A DNA stretch of 64,000 nt from Sphingomonas sp. IW22 (GTDB lineage: Bacteria; Pseudomonadota; Alphaproteobacteria; Sphingomonadales; Sphingomonadaceae). Numbering within the stretch: position 1 is the stretch's first letter; the number at the start of each line of letters is the position of its first letter. Shown in pieces: positions 16,413 to 25,461 of this stretch. The stretch covers positions 1,995,501 to 2,059,500 of the forward strand of contig NZ_JBGGWB010000001.1 of assembly GCF_041321155.1 (NCBI RefSeq). The letters run 5' to 3'. The notes under the pieces were generated by a model. That model made no database searches, was not told the origin of the DNA, and saw nothing but the letters and a program-made list of their open reading frames with translations. The position numbers were made by a program, and so were the translations under genes.

Positions 16413-18185
16413 TCAGCTTTCGGCCTGTCGCACACGTCGGATGCGCGGTTCGCGTTCCAGCCCGGCGGCATTCTTGATCGCCTTTCGCATCTCGTCTCGC
16501 TTTTCGTGGATGGATGCGATGACCGGGCCCACCGCAACGCCCAGGTCGACCAGCAGCGCCTCTGACAGCTGCAGGGAGCTTTCCAGCGCCTCTGGCACGG
16601 CGTCGGTCGCGCCTGCCTTGTAGAGGGCCGCAGCATGGTTCGCATCACGCGCGCGCACGATGATGGGCAGTTCGGGCACCCACCCGCGAACGCGCCGGGT
16701 GAGGCGAACGCTCAGAACCGGGTCGTCCATGGTGATGACCAGCGCCTTGGCATGGCCCAGGTCGAGCCGGTCGACCATGTCGGATCGGGCAACGTCGCCA
16801 AACTGGACATTATACCCCTCCCGCCGCGCAGCGCCGACGGCGTCGATGTCGGCATCAATCGCCAGATAGGGCTTGTCGTGCGCGCGCAGCATTTCCGCGA
16901 TGGTCCGGCCGACCCGGCCAAAGCCGATTATCACCGTGCCGCGCGCCAGCGGATCGACCTCGGCAGGTTCGCTGTCGCCACCCATGCGCGCTTCGATCCG
17001 GCGCGCGACCAGCCGTCCGCCCTTGGCCAATAGCGGTGTGATCGTCAGGCCGATGGCGGTAACAGTGGTCCAGAACGCAGCCGTCGACGGCTGGATCAAG
17101 CCCGCTGCGCCCGCCGCGCCCATCACGATCAGCGTCGTCTCAGATGGACTGGCCATCAGCACGCCGGTTTCCGCCGCGACGCCGGGGCGCGTGCCCGATG
17201 CACGCAGCAACAGCATGGTGACGATAGCCTTGACCGCCATGACCCCAGCAATCGCCAGCACCAGTTCGGGCCAGTAGCGCGCGACCAGACGAAGATCGAG
17301 CGCCATCCCGACAGAAATCAGGAACACACCCAGCGCCAGCCCCTTGAACGGGGCGGTGATGGCGTCGACTTCCTCATGATATTCGGTTTCAGCGATCAGC
17401 AATCCGGCCAGCAGCGCGCCGACAATGGGCGACAGGCCCGCCGCGGCGGTCGCCAGACTGGCGACGATGACGACCAGCAGGCTGGCGGCCAGGAACAGCT
17501 CAGGGCTTTTTGTTCGCGCCGCCTGTCCGAACATGCGCGGCAGCATGAAGCGCCCGGCCAGATAAAGGGCGACGACGGTAATCCCGCCTGCCAGCGCGAC
17601 ATCGGCCAGCCCGTTCCACCCCTCCGCCGTCGCGGTGGGGGCGAGGGCGCCCAGCATGAAGATGATGGGGACGAGGGCCAGATCCTCGAACAGCAGCATC
17701 GCGAACGCGCCGCGCCCGATGGCGCTGGTCGTGCCCGCGATCGGCAGCACCAGCGCGGTCGATGACAAGGCAAGCGCGAGCCCCAGCCCGATGGCGCCGC
17801 CCCACGCCTGACCCATCAGATGCAGGGCAAGGCCGATGACCAGGCCAGAAATCAGCAGTTCCGCCGCGCCAAGCCCGAAAACCTGCGCGCGCATCGCCCA
17901 TAATCGCTTGAACGACAGCTCAAGCCCGATTGAGAAAAGCAGCAGGATGATGCCGAATTCGGCAAACGGCTCTATCGCATCGGTATTCGATATTGTGACG
18001 AAATAGAGCCACGGATAGCGATCGACGAGCGATCCCAGTGCGTTCGGGCCAACAAGAATGCCGACCAGAATGAAGCCGATGACGGGACTGATCTTGAACC
18101 GGGCAAATGCCGGAATGACCAGTCCCGCCGAACCGAGGATCACCAGGGCGTCGGAAAGCCCGCTGTTGCGTATGTCGAGCGCCAT
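16413..18185 (-). CDS. CPA2-type cation:proton antiporter with RCK domain
   Basis: A 590-residue KefB/KefC/YbaL-like protein. About 12 membrane helices occupy residues 1-390, starting with LVIPAFARFKISPVIGFILVG. A cytoplasmic RCK_N (TrkA-N) domain follows, with the Rossmann motif VIIGFGRVGRTIAEML, which senses NAD(H) or other nucleotides. Such proteins exchange potassium or sodium for protons; the ion is not deducible here. No ancillary KefG/F-type gene is present. It lies 63 bases downstream of eda on the same strand, with a stable hairpin between, so partial read-through from the Entner-Doudoroff operon is possible. Confidence 0.92.
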   Translation of the reverse strand: MALDIRNSGLSDALVILGSAGLVIPAFARFKISPVIGFILVGILVGPNALGSLVDRYPWLYFVTISNTDAIEPFAEFGIILLLFSIGLELSFKRLWAMRAQVFGLGAAELLISGLVIGLALHLMGQAWGGAIGLGLALALSSTALVLPIAGTTSAIGRGAFAMLLFEDLALVPIIFMLGALAPTATAEGWNGLADVALAGGITVVALYLAGRFMLPRMFGQAARTKSPELFLAASLLVVIVASLATAAAGLSPIVGALLAGLLIAETEYHEEVDAITAPFKGLALGVFLISVGMALDLRLVARYWPELVLAIAGVMAVKAIVTMLLLRASGTRPGVAAETGVLMASPSETTLIVMGAAGAAGLIQPSTAAFWTTVTAIGLTITPLLAKGGRLVARRIEARMGGDSEPAEVDPLARGTVIIGFGRVGRTIAEMLRAHDKPYLAIDADIDAVGAARREGYNVQFGDVARSDMVDRLDLGHAKALVITMDDPVLSVRLTRRVRGWVPELPIIVRARDANHAAALYKAGATDAVPEALESSLQLSEALLVDLGVAVGPVIASIHEKRDEMRKAIKNAAGLEREPRIRRVRQAES

Positions 18186-18220
18186 GCTTTTCTCTTATGC
18201 ATGGCCGGCGCGCGATGTCA

Positions 18221-18243
18221 GCCGCGAATGATCCTTTCGCGGC
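18221..18243 (-). repeat. Stable hairpin after eda
   Basis: Perfect 8-bp inverted repeat GCCGCGAA / TTCGCGGC with a 7-base loop, five bases beyond the eda stop. No T tract follows on the minus strand, so it may be an mRNA-stabilising or attenuating hairpin rather than a full terminator. Confidence 0.5.
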
Positions 18244-18248
18244 CGAAA

Positions 18249-18851
18249 TCAGCGAGAAAGACGCGCCGCAGCGCCCGCGCGCGCCTCTACATCAGCCATC
18301 GTGCCGCCGACGACCCAGCTTCCGCCAACGCAAAGCACGCGGTCGAACGCCAGCCAGTCGGGTGCGGTCACTTCCGAAATGCCACCAGTAGGGCAGAAGC
18401 GCGCCTCGTGAAACGGCGCCGACAGTGCCTTCAGCGCCTTCAATCCGCCCGACGTTTCGGCGGGGAAGAATTTGAAGTGGCGCAGGCCCAGTTCATAGCC
18501 GCGCATGATGTCGCCCGCTGTCGCCACGCCGGGAAGGAACGGCACACCCGACGAAACGATCGGCTCGCCCAGCTTTTCGGTCAGGCCGGGGGAGACGATG
18601 AACTCGCTGCCCGCGGCCATCGCCTGTTCGAACTGCTGCGTTGAAACGACGGTACCGGCACCGACGATGGCGCCCTCGACCTTCTTCATTTCCGCAATCG
18701 CGTCGAGCGCGGCCGGGGTGCGCAGCGTTACTTCCAGCACCTTCAGCCCGCCCTTGACCAGTGCCTCGGCCAGCGGGCGCGCGGTGGCGGCATCGTCGAT
18801 CACCAGCACCGGGATGACCGGGCTGGTCCGCATGATGTCCTCGATCGTCAT
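18249..18851 (-). CDS. eda: KDPG aldolase (2-dehydro-3-deoxyphosphogluconate aldolase)
   Basis: Last enzyme of the Entner-Doudoroff pathway, splitting KDPG to pyruvate and glyceraldehyde 3-phosphate. In its 200 residues the Schiff-base Lys127 is in RHFKFFPAE, the catalytic Glu40 in VLEVTLRT, and the phosphate-binding PTGG segment in RFCPTGGIS. It starts at the last base of the glk stop region (glk ends 18851), so translation is coupled. It completes a five-gene operon zwf-pgl-edd-glk-eda. Confidence 0.96.
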   Translation of the reverse strand: MTIEDIMRTSPVIPVLVIDDAATARPLAEALVKGGLKVLEVTLRTPAALDAIAEMKKVEGAIVGAGTVVSTQQFEQAMAAGSEFIVSPGLTEKLGEPIVSSGVPFLPGVATAGDIMRGYELGLRHFKFFPAETSGGLKALKALSAPFHEARFCPTGGISEVTAPDWLAFDRVLCVGGSWVVGGTMADVEARAGAAARLSR

Positions 18852-19816
18852 TACATATGCTCCTGCGCGAATGCGGCCGCCGCGCCGTACAGGCCCGGCT
18901 GGGGATGGGTGATGAGCTTGACGGGGATCGAGCTCATCAGTGACTGAAACCTGCCCTTGGACACGAAACGCTGGCCAAAGCCCGAGTTGAGCAGATGATC
19001 CTTGAGCCGCAGGCCCAGGCCGCCCGCGATCACCACGCCCTTCGGTCCATGCGCCAGCGCCAGATCGCCCGCCGTCGCGCCAAGCGCGAGGCAGAAACGG
19101 TCAAGCGCGGCCGACGCCAGGCTGTCCTTCCCCTCGAACGCCAGCGTCCAGATGGTCTTGTCGTCAATCTGACGAATTGACCTGTCCTCGATCGCGGCAA
19201 GGGTTTCGTAGATGCCCTTGATACCCGGACCGGAACAGACGCGCTCGACCGAAACGCGGGTGAAGGTCTTGCGAAGCCGCTTGAGCAATTCGTCCTCGAT
19301 CCCGTCAAGGGGAGCGAAGTCCATGTGCCCGCCCTCGGTTTCGATCACGTGATAGCGCTCGCCCGTGCGGAACACCTGCGCCACGCCCAGCCCGGTACCC
19401 GGGCCGCAAACGGTGATCGAACCGCGATCGGGCAGAGGCGCGTCGGGGCCGCAGATATGGATGAAATGCTCATCGGGCAGCTGGGCGACAGCATGACCGA
19501 CGGCACCGAAATCGTTGATCAGCGTCCAGTCGTCGACCTCCAGCCGCTCGCGGATCAGCGGCGGGCGTATGATCCACGGATTGTTGGTGAGCTTGATCAG
19601 ATCGGGATTGATGGGTGAGGCAACGGCAATCGCCGCCGCGCGCGGCAGCGGCCGGCCAGCTTTTTCCGCGAAACCCTGCCACGCCAGTTGCAGGCTGCCA
19701 TGCTCGGCGGTTTTCTGGGTGACCGGCTCGTCCATGCGGACGACGCGCCCGCCTTCTACCTCGGCAATGGCGAAGCGGGCGTGGGTGCCCCCGATATCGA
19801 CTGCGACGACTTCCAT
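18851..19816 (-). CDS. glk: Glucokinase
   Basis: Phosphorylates glucose to glucose 6-phosphate with ATP, feeding zwf. The 321-residue protein is of the bacterial GlcK type (Pfam Glucokinase): phosphate 1 motif VDIGGTHARF near the N-terminus, sugar-binding TNNPWI and NDFGAVGHA, the GPGTGLGVA loop, and ETEGGHMDF with the Glu/His that contact glucose. The ATG at 19816 has GGGAGAG upstream; the longer frame lacks homology. It lies between edd and eda in the Entner-Doudoroff operon. Confidence 0.95.
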   Translation of the reverse strand: MEVVAVDIGGTHARFAIAEVEGGRVVRMDEPVTQKTAEHGSLQLAWQGFAEKAGRPLPRAAAIAVASPINPDLIKLTNNPWIIRPPLIRERLEVDDWTLINDFGAVGHAVAQLPDEHFIHICGPDAPLPDRGSITVCGPGTGLGVAQVFRTGERYHVIETEGGHMDFAPLDGIEDELLKRLRKTFTRVSVERVCSGPGIKGIYETLAAIEDRSIRQIDDKTIWTLAFEGKDSLASAALDRFCLALGATAGDLALAHGPKGVVIAGGLGLRLKDHLLNSGFGQRFVSKGRFQSLMSSIPVKLITHPQPGLYGAAAAFAQEHM

Positions 19817-19835
19817 GTCTCTCCCTCTCAGGCGC

Positions 19836-21656
19836 TCAAAGCCCGGCGGCGGCAAGCATCGCGCTCGCGCCTTTTTCGGCCTCATCGGCGCCCTGGTTCA
19901 TCATGCGGAACAGCTCGCGCCCCGTGCCGTCAGCCATTGGTGGCGCTTCGGCAAGCGGTCGCGCGTCCCATTCGGCGGCGTCGACCAGTGCTTCGAGTAC
20001 GCCCGCTTCAGCATCCAGGCGCACCATGTCGCCATCGCGCAACTTGCCGATCGGACCGCCACCCAGTGCTTCGGGCGACAGGTGAATGGCGGCGGGCACC
20101 TTGCCGCTGGCGCCCGACATGCGCCCATCGGTGACGAGTGCGACGCGGAAGCCGCGATTTTGCAGCACGCCCAGCGGCGGGGTCAGCTTGTGCAATTCGG
20201 GCATACCGTTGGCGCGCGGGCCCTGGAACCGCACCACGACCACGACGTCGCGGTCGAGTTCGCCTGCCTTGAACGCTTCCTGCACCTCGGCCTGGGTGGA
20301 GAAGACGCGGGCGGGTGCCTCAATGGCCCAGCGGTCGCGTTCGACCGCCGATACCTTGATACAGGCGCGGCCCAGATTGCCGGTGAGGATGCGAAAGCCG
20401 CCCTCCGGCGCGAACGGTGCGTCGATGGTCCTCACGATGCTGTCGTCACCCGGCTGCGCGGGCAGGTCAGCCCAGACCAGCTTGTCGTCTTCGATCGTGG
20501 GCTTGCGGCCATATTGGGCCATGCCACCCTCGGCGATCGTCAGCACGTCGTCGTGCAGCAGGCCGCCCTTCAGCAGTTCGCGAATGACGAAGGGCGGGCC
20601 GCCCGCGTCCTCGAACCCGTTCACGTCGGCCGATCCATTGGGATAGACGCGGGTCAGCAGTGGCACCGCCTTGGACAGCGCGTCGAAATCTTCCCAATTG
20701 ATGATGACGCCCGCCGACCGCGCAATGGCGGGCAGGTGGATCAGGTGGTTGGTCGAACCACCCGTCGCCAGCAGCGCGACGGCAGCGTTGACGATAGCAC
20801 GCTCGTCGACACAGTGGCCGATCGGGCGATAATCATTCCCGCCCCAGCCAATCTGCGGCAGCCGTTGCACCGCCGCGCGCGTCAGTTCCTGACGCAGCTT
20901 GGTGCCCGGATTGGCAAAGGATGCGCCGGGTACGTGCAGCCCCATCGCCTCCATCATCATCTGGTTCGAATTGGCCGTGCCGTAAAAGGTGCAGGTGCCC
21001 TTGCCATGATAGGCGGCGATTTCGGAATCGAGCAGTTCCTCCCGCGTCGCCTTGCCCTCGGCATAGCGTTCGCGAACAGCGGCCTTTTCTTTGTTGGGCA
21101 GGCCGGAGCGCATCGGGCCGGCGGGGACCAGTACCATCGGCAGATGGCCAAAGCGTAGCGCGCCGATCAGCAGGCCGGGGACGATCTTGTCGCAAATGCC
21201 CAGCAGGGCGGCGCCCTCGAACGTGCGGTGGCTGAGCGCGATTGCGGTGCCGAGCGCGATGGTGTCGCGGCTGAACAGCGACAATTCCATGCCCTGATAC
21301 CCTTGCGTCACGCCGTCGCACATCGCGGGCACGCCGCCTGCGACTTGCGCCGTCGCGCCCGCTTCCAGCGCCCAGACCTTCATCTGTTCGGGATAGCGGT
21401 AATAGGGCGCGTGGGCCGACAGCATGTCGTTATACGCGGTGACAATGCCGATGTTCATCGCCGCGCCGTCTTTCATCCGGTCGCGCTGCTCGTCGGTTCC
21501 GGCATAGGCATGGGCGAGATTCGCGCAGCCCAGCTTTGGCCGGTCGAAACCCGAATTGCGCTCCCGCTCGATCAGGGACAGATAGGCGCTGCGCTGCTTG
21601 TGCGAGCGTTCGCGAATGCGGTCGGTGACGGTAGCGATGGTCGGATGGAGAGGCAT
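19836..21656 (-). CDS. edd: Phosphogluconate dehydratase
   Basis: Dehydrates 6-phosphogluconate to KDPG. The 606-residue protein belongs to the IlvD/Edd family, whose members use an iron-sulfur cluster; the expected Cys residues are seen in CDGVTQG, CDKIVPG and [14 protein letters not shown]. The last of these, with the GGSTNHLIH segment, separates Edd from IlvD in my reading, and the operon context agrees. The start codon shares a base with the stop of pgl (TGATG). Confidence 0.96.
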   Translation of the reverse strand: MPLHPTIATVTDRIRERSHKQRSAYLSLIERERNSGFDRPKLGCANLAHAYAGTDEQRDRMKDGAAMNIGIVTAYNDMLSAHAPYYRYPEQMKVWALEAGATAQVAGGVPAMCDGVTQGYQGMELSLFSRDTIALGTAIALSHRTFEGAALLGICDKIVPGLLIGALRFGHLPMVLVPAGPMRSGLPNKEKAAVRERYAEGKATREELLDSEIAAYHGKGTCTFYGTANSNQMMMEAMGLHVPGASFANPGTKLRQELTRAAVQRLPQIGWGGNDYRPIGHCVDERAIVNAAVALLATGGSTNHLIHLPAIARSAGVIINWEDFDALSKAVPLLTRVYPNGSADVNGFEDAGGPPFVIRELLKGGLLHDDVLTIAEGGMAQYGRKPTIEDDKLVWADLPAQPGDDSIVRTIDAPFAPEGGFRILTGNLGRACIKVSAVERDRWAIEAPARVFSTQAEVQEAFKAGELDRDVVVVVRFQGPRANGMPELHKLTPPLGVLQNRGFRVALVTDGRMSGASGKVPAAIHLSPEALGGGPIGKLRDGDMVRLDAEAGVLEALVDAAEWDARPLAEAPPMADGTGRELFRMMNQGADEAEKGASAMLAAAGL

Positions 21657-22360
21657 CAGGCGCTCCAGTGGATATCGACGGGCAGTTCGGCGTCGGCCAG
21701 CACCCGGCCGATGGGGTAGGGGGAGCCGGCACCTTCGGAAATGGCGGCTTCGATCACGTCGCGCTTTGCCTGACCGGTGACGGCGATCATCACCGCCTTG
21801 GCCGACACGATCGCGGCGCGGGTCAGCGACACCCGCGCAACGGGCGCTTCGGGTGGCAGCGGGTCGGGCATCACGCCGATGGCGCGGCGTTCCTTGGGCC
21901 CGTTCAGCGCCTCGTCAAAATCGGGGCCGGGAAAGATCGACGCGGTATGCCCGTCGCCGCCCACGCCCAGCAGGCACAGATCAAGCGGCCAGTGCAGATC
22001 CTGCAACCGCGCATCGGCGGCGCGCCCCGCTGCCTTGTAATCCTCGGCCTTGTCGCTGGTGATCGGGAACACCCGTGCACCCTTGGGCACGAACAGCTTG
22101 CCCAGCGCCGTCACATTGGACAGCGGATCGCCCATCGGCACCAGCCGGTCGTCGGTCGCCACGATGGTGACGCGCTTCCAGTCCAGCTTGGCGGCGGCGA
22201 GCTTTTCATAGGCCGGGAAGGGCGTCTTGCCGCCCGCCAGCGCAACAACGGCGCTGCCGCGCGCGTCGATGGCACTTTCGATGACGAACTGGACGTCGCC
22301 GGCCACCGCTTGAGCCAGCTCGTCGGCGTCGTCATAGTCCCACCACTCGATCTCGATCAT
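21656..22360 (-). CDS. pgl: 6-Phosphogluconolactonase
   Basis: Hydrolyses 6-phosphogluconolactone to 6-phosphogluconate. The 234-residue DevB/NagB-like protein shows the N-terminal [16 protein letters not shown] segment, VATDDRLVP, and the central motif [16 protein letters not shown] diagnostic of the family. It follows zwf after an 87-base gap and is coupled to edd by a one-base overlap. Confidence 0.94.
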   Translation of the reverse strand: MIEIEWWDYDDADELAQAVAGDVQFVIESAIDARGSAVVALAGGKTPFPAYEKLAAAKLDWKRVTIVATDDRLVPMGDPLSNVTALGKLFVPKGARVFPITSDKAEDYKAAGRAADARLQDLHWPLDLCLLGVGGDGHTASIFPGPDFDEALNGPKERRAIGVMPDPLPPEAPVARVSLTRAAIVSAKAVMIAVTGQAKRDVIEAAISEGAGSPYPIGRVLADAELPVDIHWSA

Positions 22361-22447
22361 GTCTGTACTTTCGGTAATGTCACAGGGGGCGGCCGGTACC
22401 GGGCGCCCGTTGATGGAGTGAACGGTGGAGCGGCCAATGCGCTCCCC

Positions 22448-23905
22448 TTATTCGTTCCAGGTCACACCGTCGCGTTCGGTCAGTGCGATGCTGGACGATG
22501 GGCCCCAGCTGCCCGATGGATAGGGCTTGGGCTTCACGTCGTTCGCATCCCAGCCGGCGCGGATCGCGTCGATCCATTGCCACTGTGCCTCCACCTCGTC
22601 GCGGCGGACGAACAGCGTCGGGTCGCCCTCGATCAGGTCGAGCAGCAGCCGTTCATAGGCGATGCGCCGCCGGGTGCCCGCAAATTCGGTGTCGAGGCTG
22701 AGGTTCAGGGGCACTTCGCGCAGGCGCACCCCCTCGCGATCAAGGCCGGGTTGCTTTGCCATGACCAGCAGGCGGACATATTCTTCCGGCTGAAGGCGGA
22801 TGGCCAGGATGTTGGGGCGTAACATGCCGCCGCGTTCGGCGAAGATAGAATGCGGCACGGGCTTGAACTGAATGACGATTTCGCTGCGCCGCTCCGGCAT
22901 GCGCTTGCCGGTGCGCAGGTAGAAGGGGACGCCCTGCCATCGCCAGTTATCGACATGCGCCTTGAGCGCGACAAAGGTTTCGGTGCGCGAATCCTTGCCC
23001 AGTTCCTCGTCATAGCCGCGCACGATCTCGCCCTTGACGGCGCCGGCGTCATATTGGCCCGTGACGGTATGGTGCGGCACATCCTCCACCGCGATCGGAC
23101 GCAGCGAGCGAAGGACCTTGACCTTTTCGTCGCGAATCGCCGTACCGTCGAAGCGCGCGGGCGGCTCCATCGCGATCAGCGCCAGCAGTTGCAGCATGTG
23201 GTTCTGCACCATGTCGCGCAGCGCGCCGACCTCGTCATAATAGCCCGCTCGCCCTTCAAGGCCTACGGTTTCCGAAATCGTGATCTGCACATGGTCGATG
23301 CCGCGCGCATTCCAGATCGGCTCGAACATCGAATTGCCGAAACGAAGCGCGAGAATGTTCTGGACGGTTTCCTTGCCCAGATAATGGTCGATGCGGAATG
23401 TCCGCTCCTCCGGAAAACCGGCGACGACAATGTCGTTGATCTCGCGACTGGTCTCCAGATCCTTGCCCAGCGGCTTCTCAAGCCCGATGCGGACATTGTC
23501 ACCCGCAAGGCCTGCCGATTGAAGGCCCTTGATTGTCGGTCCGAACAGCCACGGCGCCGTCGACAGGAAAATCGCCAGCCCGCCCGAAATGTCGCCGATC
23601 TTGCGCGCCAGATCGTCAAACCCCTCAAGCGTTGAGGCGTCGAGCGGCTGATATTGCAGGCGCGCGAGGAAGCTGTCGATCATGTCGGCGTCCTTGCGAT
23701 CTTCGGCAAGGAACGTGTCGAGCGCGGTGCGGGTGAAGTCGCGAAAGGCGTCGTCATCCTGCTCCGAACGGGCGGTGCCGGTGATCGTCAGCCCTTTCGG
23801 CAGCAGGCCGTCGGCGTGAAGACCGTAGAGCGACGGCAGCAACATGCGCTGCGACAAATCGCCGGTCGCGCCGAACAGCAACAGCTTGCCTACCGCATCG
23901 CGCAT
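22448..23905 (-). CDS. zwf: Glucose-6-phosphate dehydrogenase
   Basis: Oxidises glucose 6-phosphate to the lactone with NADP or NAD. The 485-residue protein starts with the dinucleotide-binding motif FGATGDLSQR (11-20); the substrate-binding segment GLEKPLGKDL (141-150) and the active site RIDHYLGKE (171-179, His174) follow at the usual spacing. The ATG at 23905 fits the family length; a longer open frame upstream has no homology. It is the first gene of the Entner-Doudoroff operon, so its promoter should lie in the 77 bases up to the end of the efflux operon at 23983, or transcription may enter from there. Confidence 0.96.
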   Translation of the reverse strand: MRDAVGKLLLFGATGDLSQRMLLPSLYGLHADGLLPKGLTITGTARSEQDDDAFRDFTRTALDTFLAEDRKDADMIDSFLARLQYQPLDASTLEGFDDLARKIGDISGGLAIFLSTAPWLFGPTIKGLQSAGLAGDNVRIGLEKPLGKDLETSREINDIVVAGFPEERTFRIDHYLGKETVQNILALRFGNSMFEPIWNARGIDHVQITISETVGLEGRAGYYDEVGALRDMVQNHMLQLLALIAMEPPARFDGTAIRDEKVKVLRSLRPIAVEDVPHHTVTGQYDAGAVKGEIVRGYDEELGKDSRTETFVALKAHVDNWRWQGVPFYLRTGKRMPERRSEIVIQFKPVPHSIFAERGGMLRPNILAIRLQPEEYVRLLVMAKQPGLDREGVRLREVPLNLSLDTEFAGTRRRIAYERLLLDLIEGDPTLFVRRDEVEAQWQWIDAIRAGWDANDVKPKPYPSGSWGPSSSIALTERDGVTWNE

Positions 23906-23982
23906 GTTCCGGCGTCTCCCTCTTATCCTCGTGGTGCAGTGGGGAGGTAGCGGATGCGGCGCGGCACGCAAGCCGTGCATAG

Positions 23983-25461
23983 CTATTCTGTCGCGGCGAC
24001 TGCCCCTGCCGGCGTGCGCCGTGTGACTTCGGGCGCATTCTCCCAACCGCCGCCCAGCGCGCGGAACAGGCTGACCTGTGCGTCGGCCAGCGCGGCATCC
24101 GATTGCGCGCGCGCGGCGCGGGCGTCCGCGCGCTGACGTTCCGATTCGATCAGCTGGAGAAAGCTTTCCGCACCATAATCGAATCGCAGTCGCGACAGGC
24201 GCGCGGCCTGTCCCGCCGAACGCTCCGCGCGCTGCAGGGCGCGGTTGCGGTCCAGCTCGCCGGCATAGCGGGCAAGCGCCTGCTCCACTTCGCGAAGTGC
24301 CGTCAGCACCGCGCCATCGAACGCGGCAAGGCTGCCCTCGACCGTTGCCTCCGCCTGACGCAGGCGCGAGCGGGCGGCGGTCTGGTTGGGGAAGCTCCAC
24401 GAGATGAGCGGCCCAAGGGAAAAGTTGAAGCTGTCATTGTCGACCAGATTATCGAGCGTGGTCGACGCAAGGCTGACCGACCCCAGCAGCGAGATCGATG
24501 GATATAGCGCCGCGGTCGCCACCCCGACGCGCGCGGTGTCGGCGGCCAGCTGACGCTCTGCCGCGCGCACATCGGGCCGACGTTGCAGCAACGCCGTGCC
24601 GTCGCCAACCGGGATGATCTGTGTCACCTGTGGCGGGCGGGTGCAGCTGGCGGCGACAGTGTCGATTTCAGCGGGCGGGCGCCCGGTCAGCGTCGCGAGT
24701 GCGTAAAGCGCGGCGCGACGCTCTGCCTCCAGACCCGGCACCTGCGCCTGGGTCTGTGCCAGCAGCGCATCGGCCTGTTCGACATCGCGGCGTTGTCCGC
24801 GACCGGCGTCGAACAGGCGGCGGGTGAGGGCGAGGGTCTGCTGTTGAAGCTCGACCGTTTCCCGCGCGACGGCGAGCTGGCTGGCATTGCTGCACGCCAG
24901 CGCATAGGCGCGCGCCGTTTCGGCCGCGACCGACACGCGCGCAGCATCGACCTGTGCGGCAGCGGCATCGACATCGCCGCGCGCAGCCTCGATCGCGCGG
25001 CTGACGCCGCCGAACAGGTCCAGCTCATAGCTGGCGTCCAGACCGGCAGTGAACAGGTCGGTTTCGAAGGACGGGATTTGCTGCGTGCCGCCGAACTGCG
25101 CGCCGAAGCTGTTCGACCCGGTGCGCTGGCGCGTATATTGGCCCGCGACGTTGGTTTCCGGCAACCGGCGCCCGCGTGCCTCGCTCAGCACCGCACGGGC
25201 GCGTTGCAGATTGGCGGCCGACTGACGGATGTCGGTGTTATGGGCCAGCGCCTCGGTCACGAGTCGGTCGACATTGGGGTCGTCGTACAGCCGCCACCAT
25301 TTGTCCGGCAGCGACTGGGCGTTGACTGCCGACAGCCGTGCGCCTTCGACGAAAGCGCCCTCCGCCGTCATGCCGCCGGGGGTGACGGGCTTTTCGTAAT
25401 CAGGGCCGACCGCGCATGCGGTAAGCAACAGGCCCAGCGTCAGGCTGGCAAACTTCTTCAT
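23983..25461 (-). CDS. RND efflux outer-membrane factor lipoprotein (NodT/OprM type)
   Basis: Outer-membrane channel of a tripartite efflux pump. The 492-residue protein has a lipoprotein signal (MKKFASLTLGLLLTAC) with lipidated Cys16 and the typical start VGPDYEKP, followed by two outer-membrane efflux protein repeats that form the trimeric tube: DPNVDRLVTEAL, GLDASYELDLFGG, and the second repeat with RRPDVRAAERQLAA and YPSISLLG. The start overlaps the pump stop (ATGA). It is the third and last gene of the adaptor-pump-channel operon. Confidence 0.94.
   Translation of the reverse strand: MKKFASLTLGLLLTACAVGPDYEKPVTPGGMTAEGAFVEGARLSAVNAQSLPDKWWRLYDDPNVDRLVTEALAHNTDIRQSAANLQRARAVLSEARGRRLPETNVAGQYTRQRTGSNSFGAQFGGTQQIPSFETDLFTAGLDASYELDLFGGVSRAIEAARGDVDAAAAQVDAARVSVAAETARAYALACSNASQLAVARETVELQQQTLALTRRLFDAGRGQRRDVEQADALLAQTQAQVPGLEAERRAALYALATLTGRPPAEIDTVAASCTRPPQVTQIIPVGDGTALLQRRPDVRAAERQLAADTARVGVATAALYPSISLLGSVSLASTTLDNLVDNDSFNFSLGPLISWSFPNQTAARSRLRQAEATVEGSLAAFDGAVLTALREVEQALARYAGELDRNRALQRAERSAGQAARLSRLRFDYGAESFLQLIESERQRADARAARAQSDAALADAQVSLFRALGGGWENAPEVTRRTPAGAVAATE

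Noticed and set aside
23906..24400. Extended N-terminus of zwf into the efflux gene
   Set aside because: The extension lies antisense or out of frame with the efflux outer-membrane gene and is compositionally random; the G6PD family starts at MRDAVGK-like positions.
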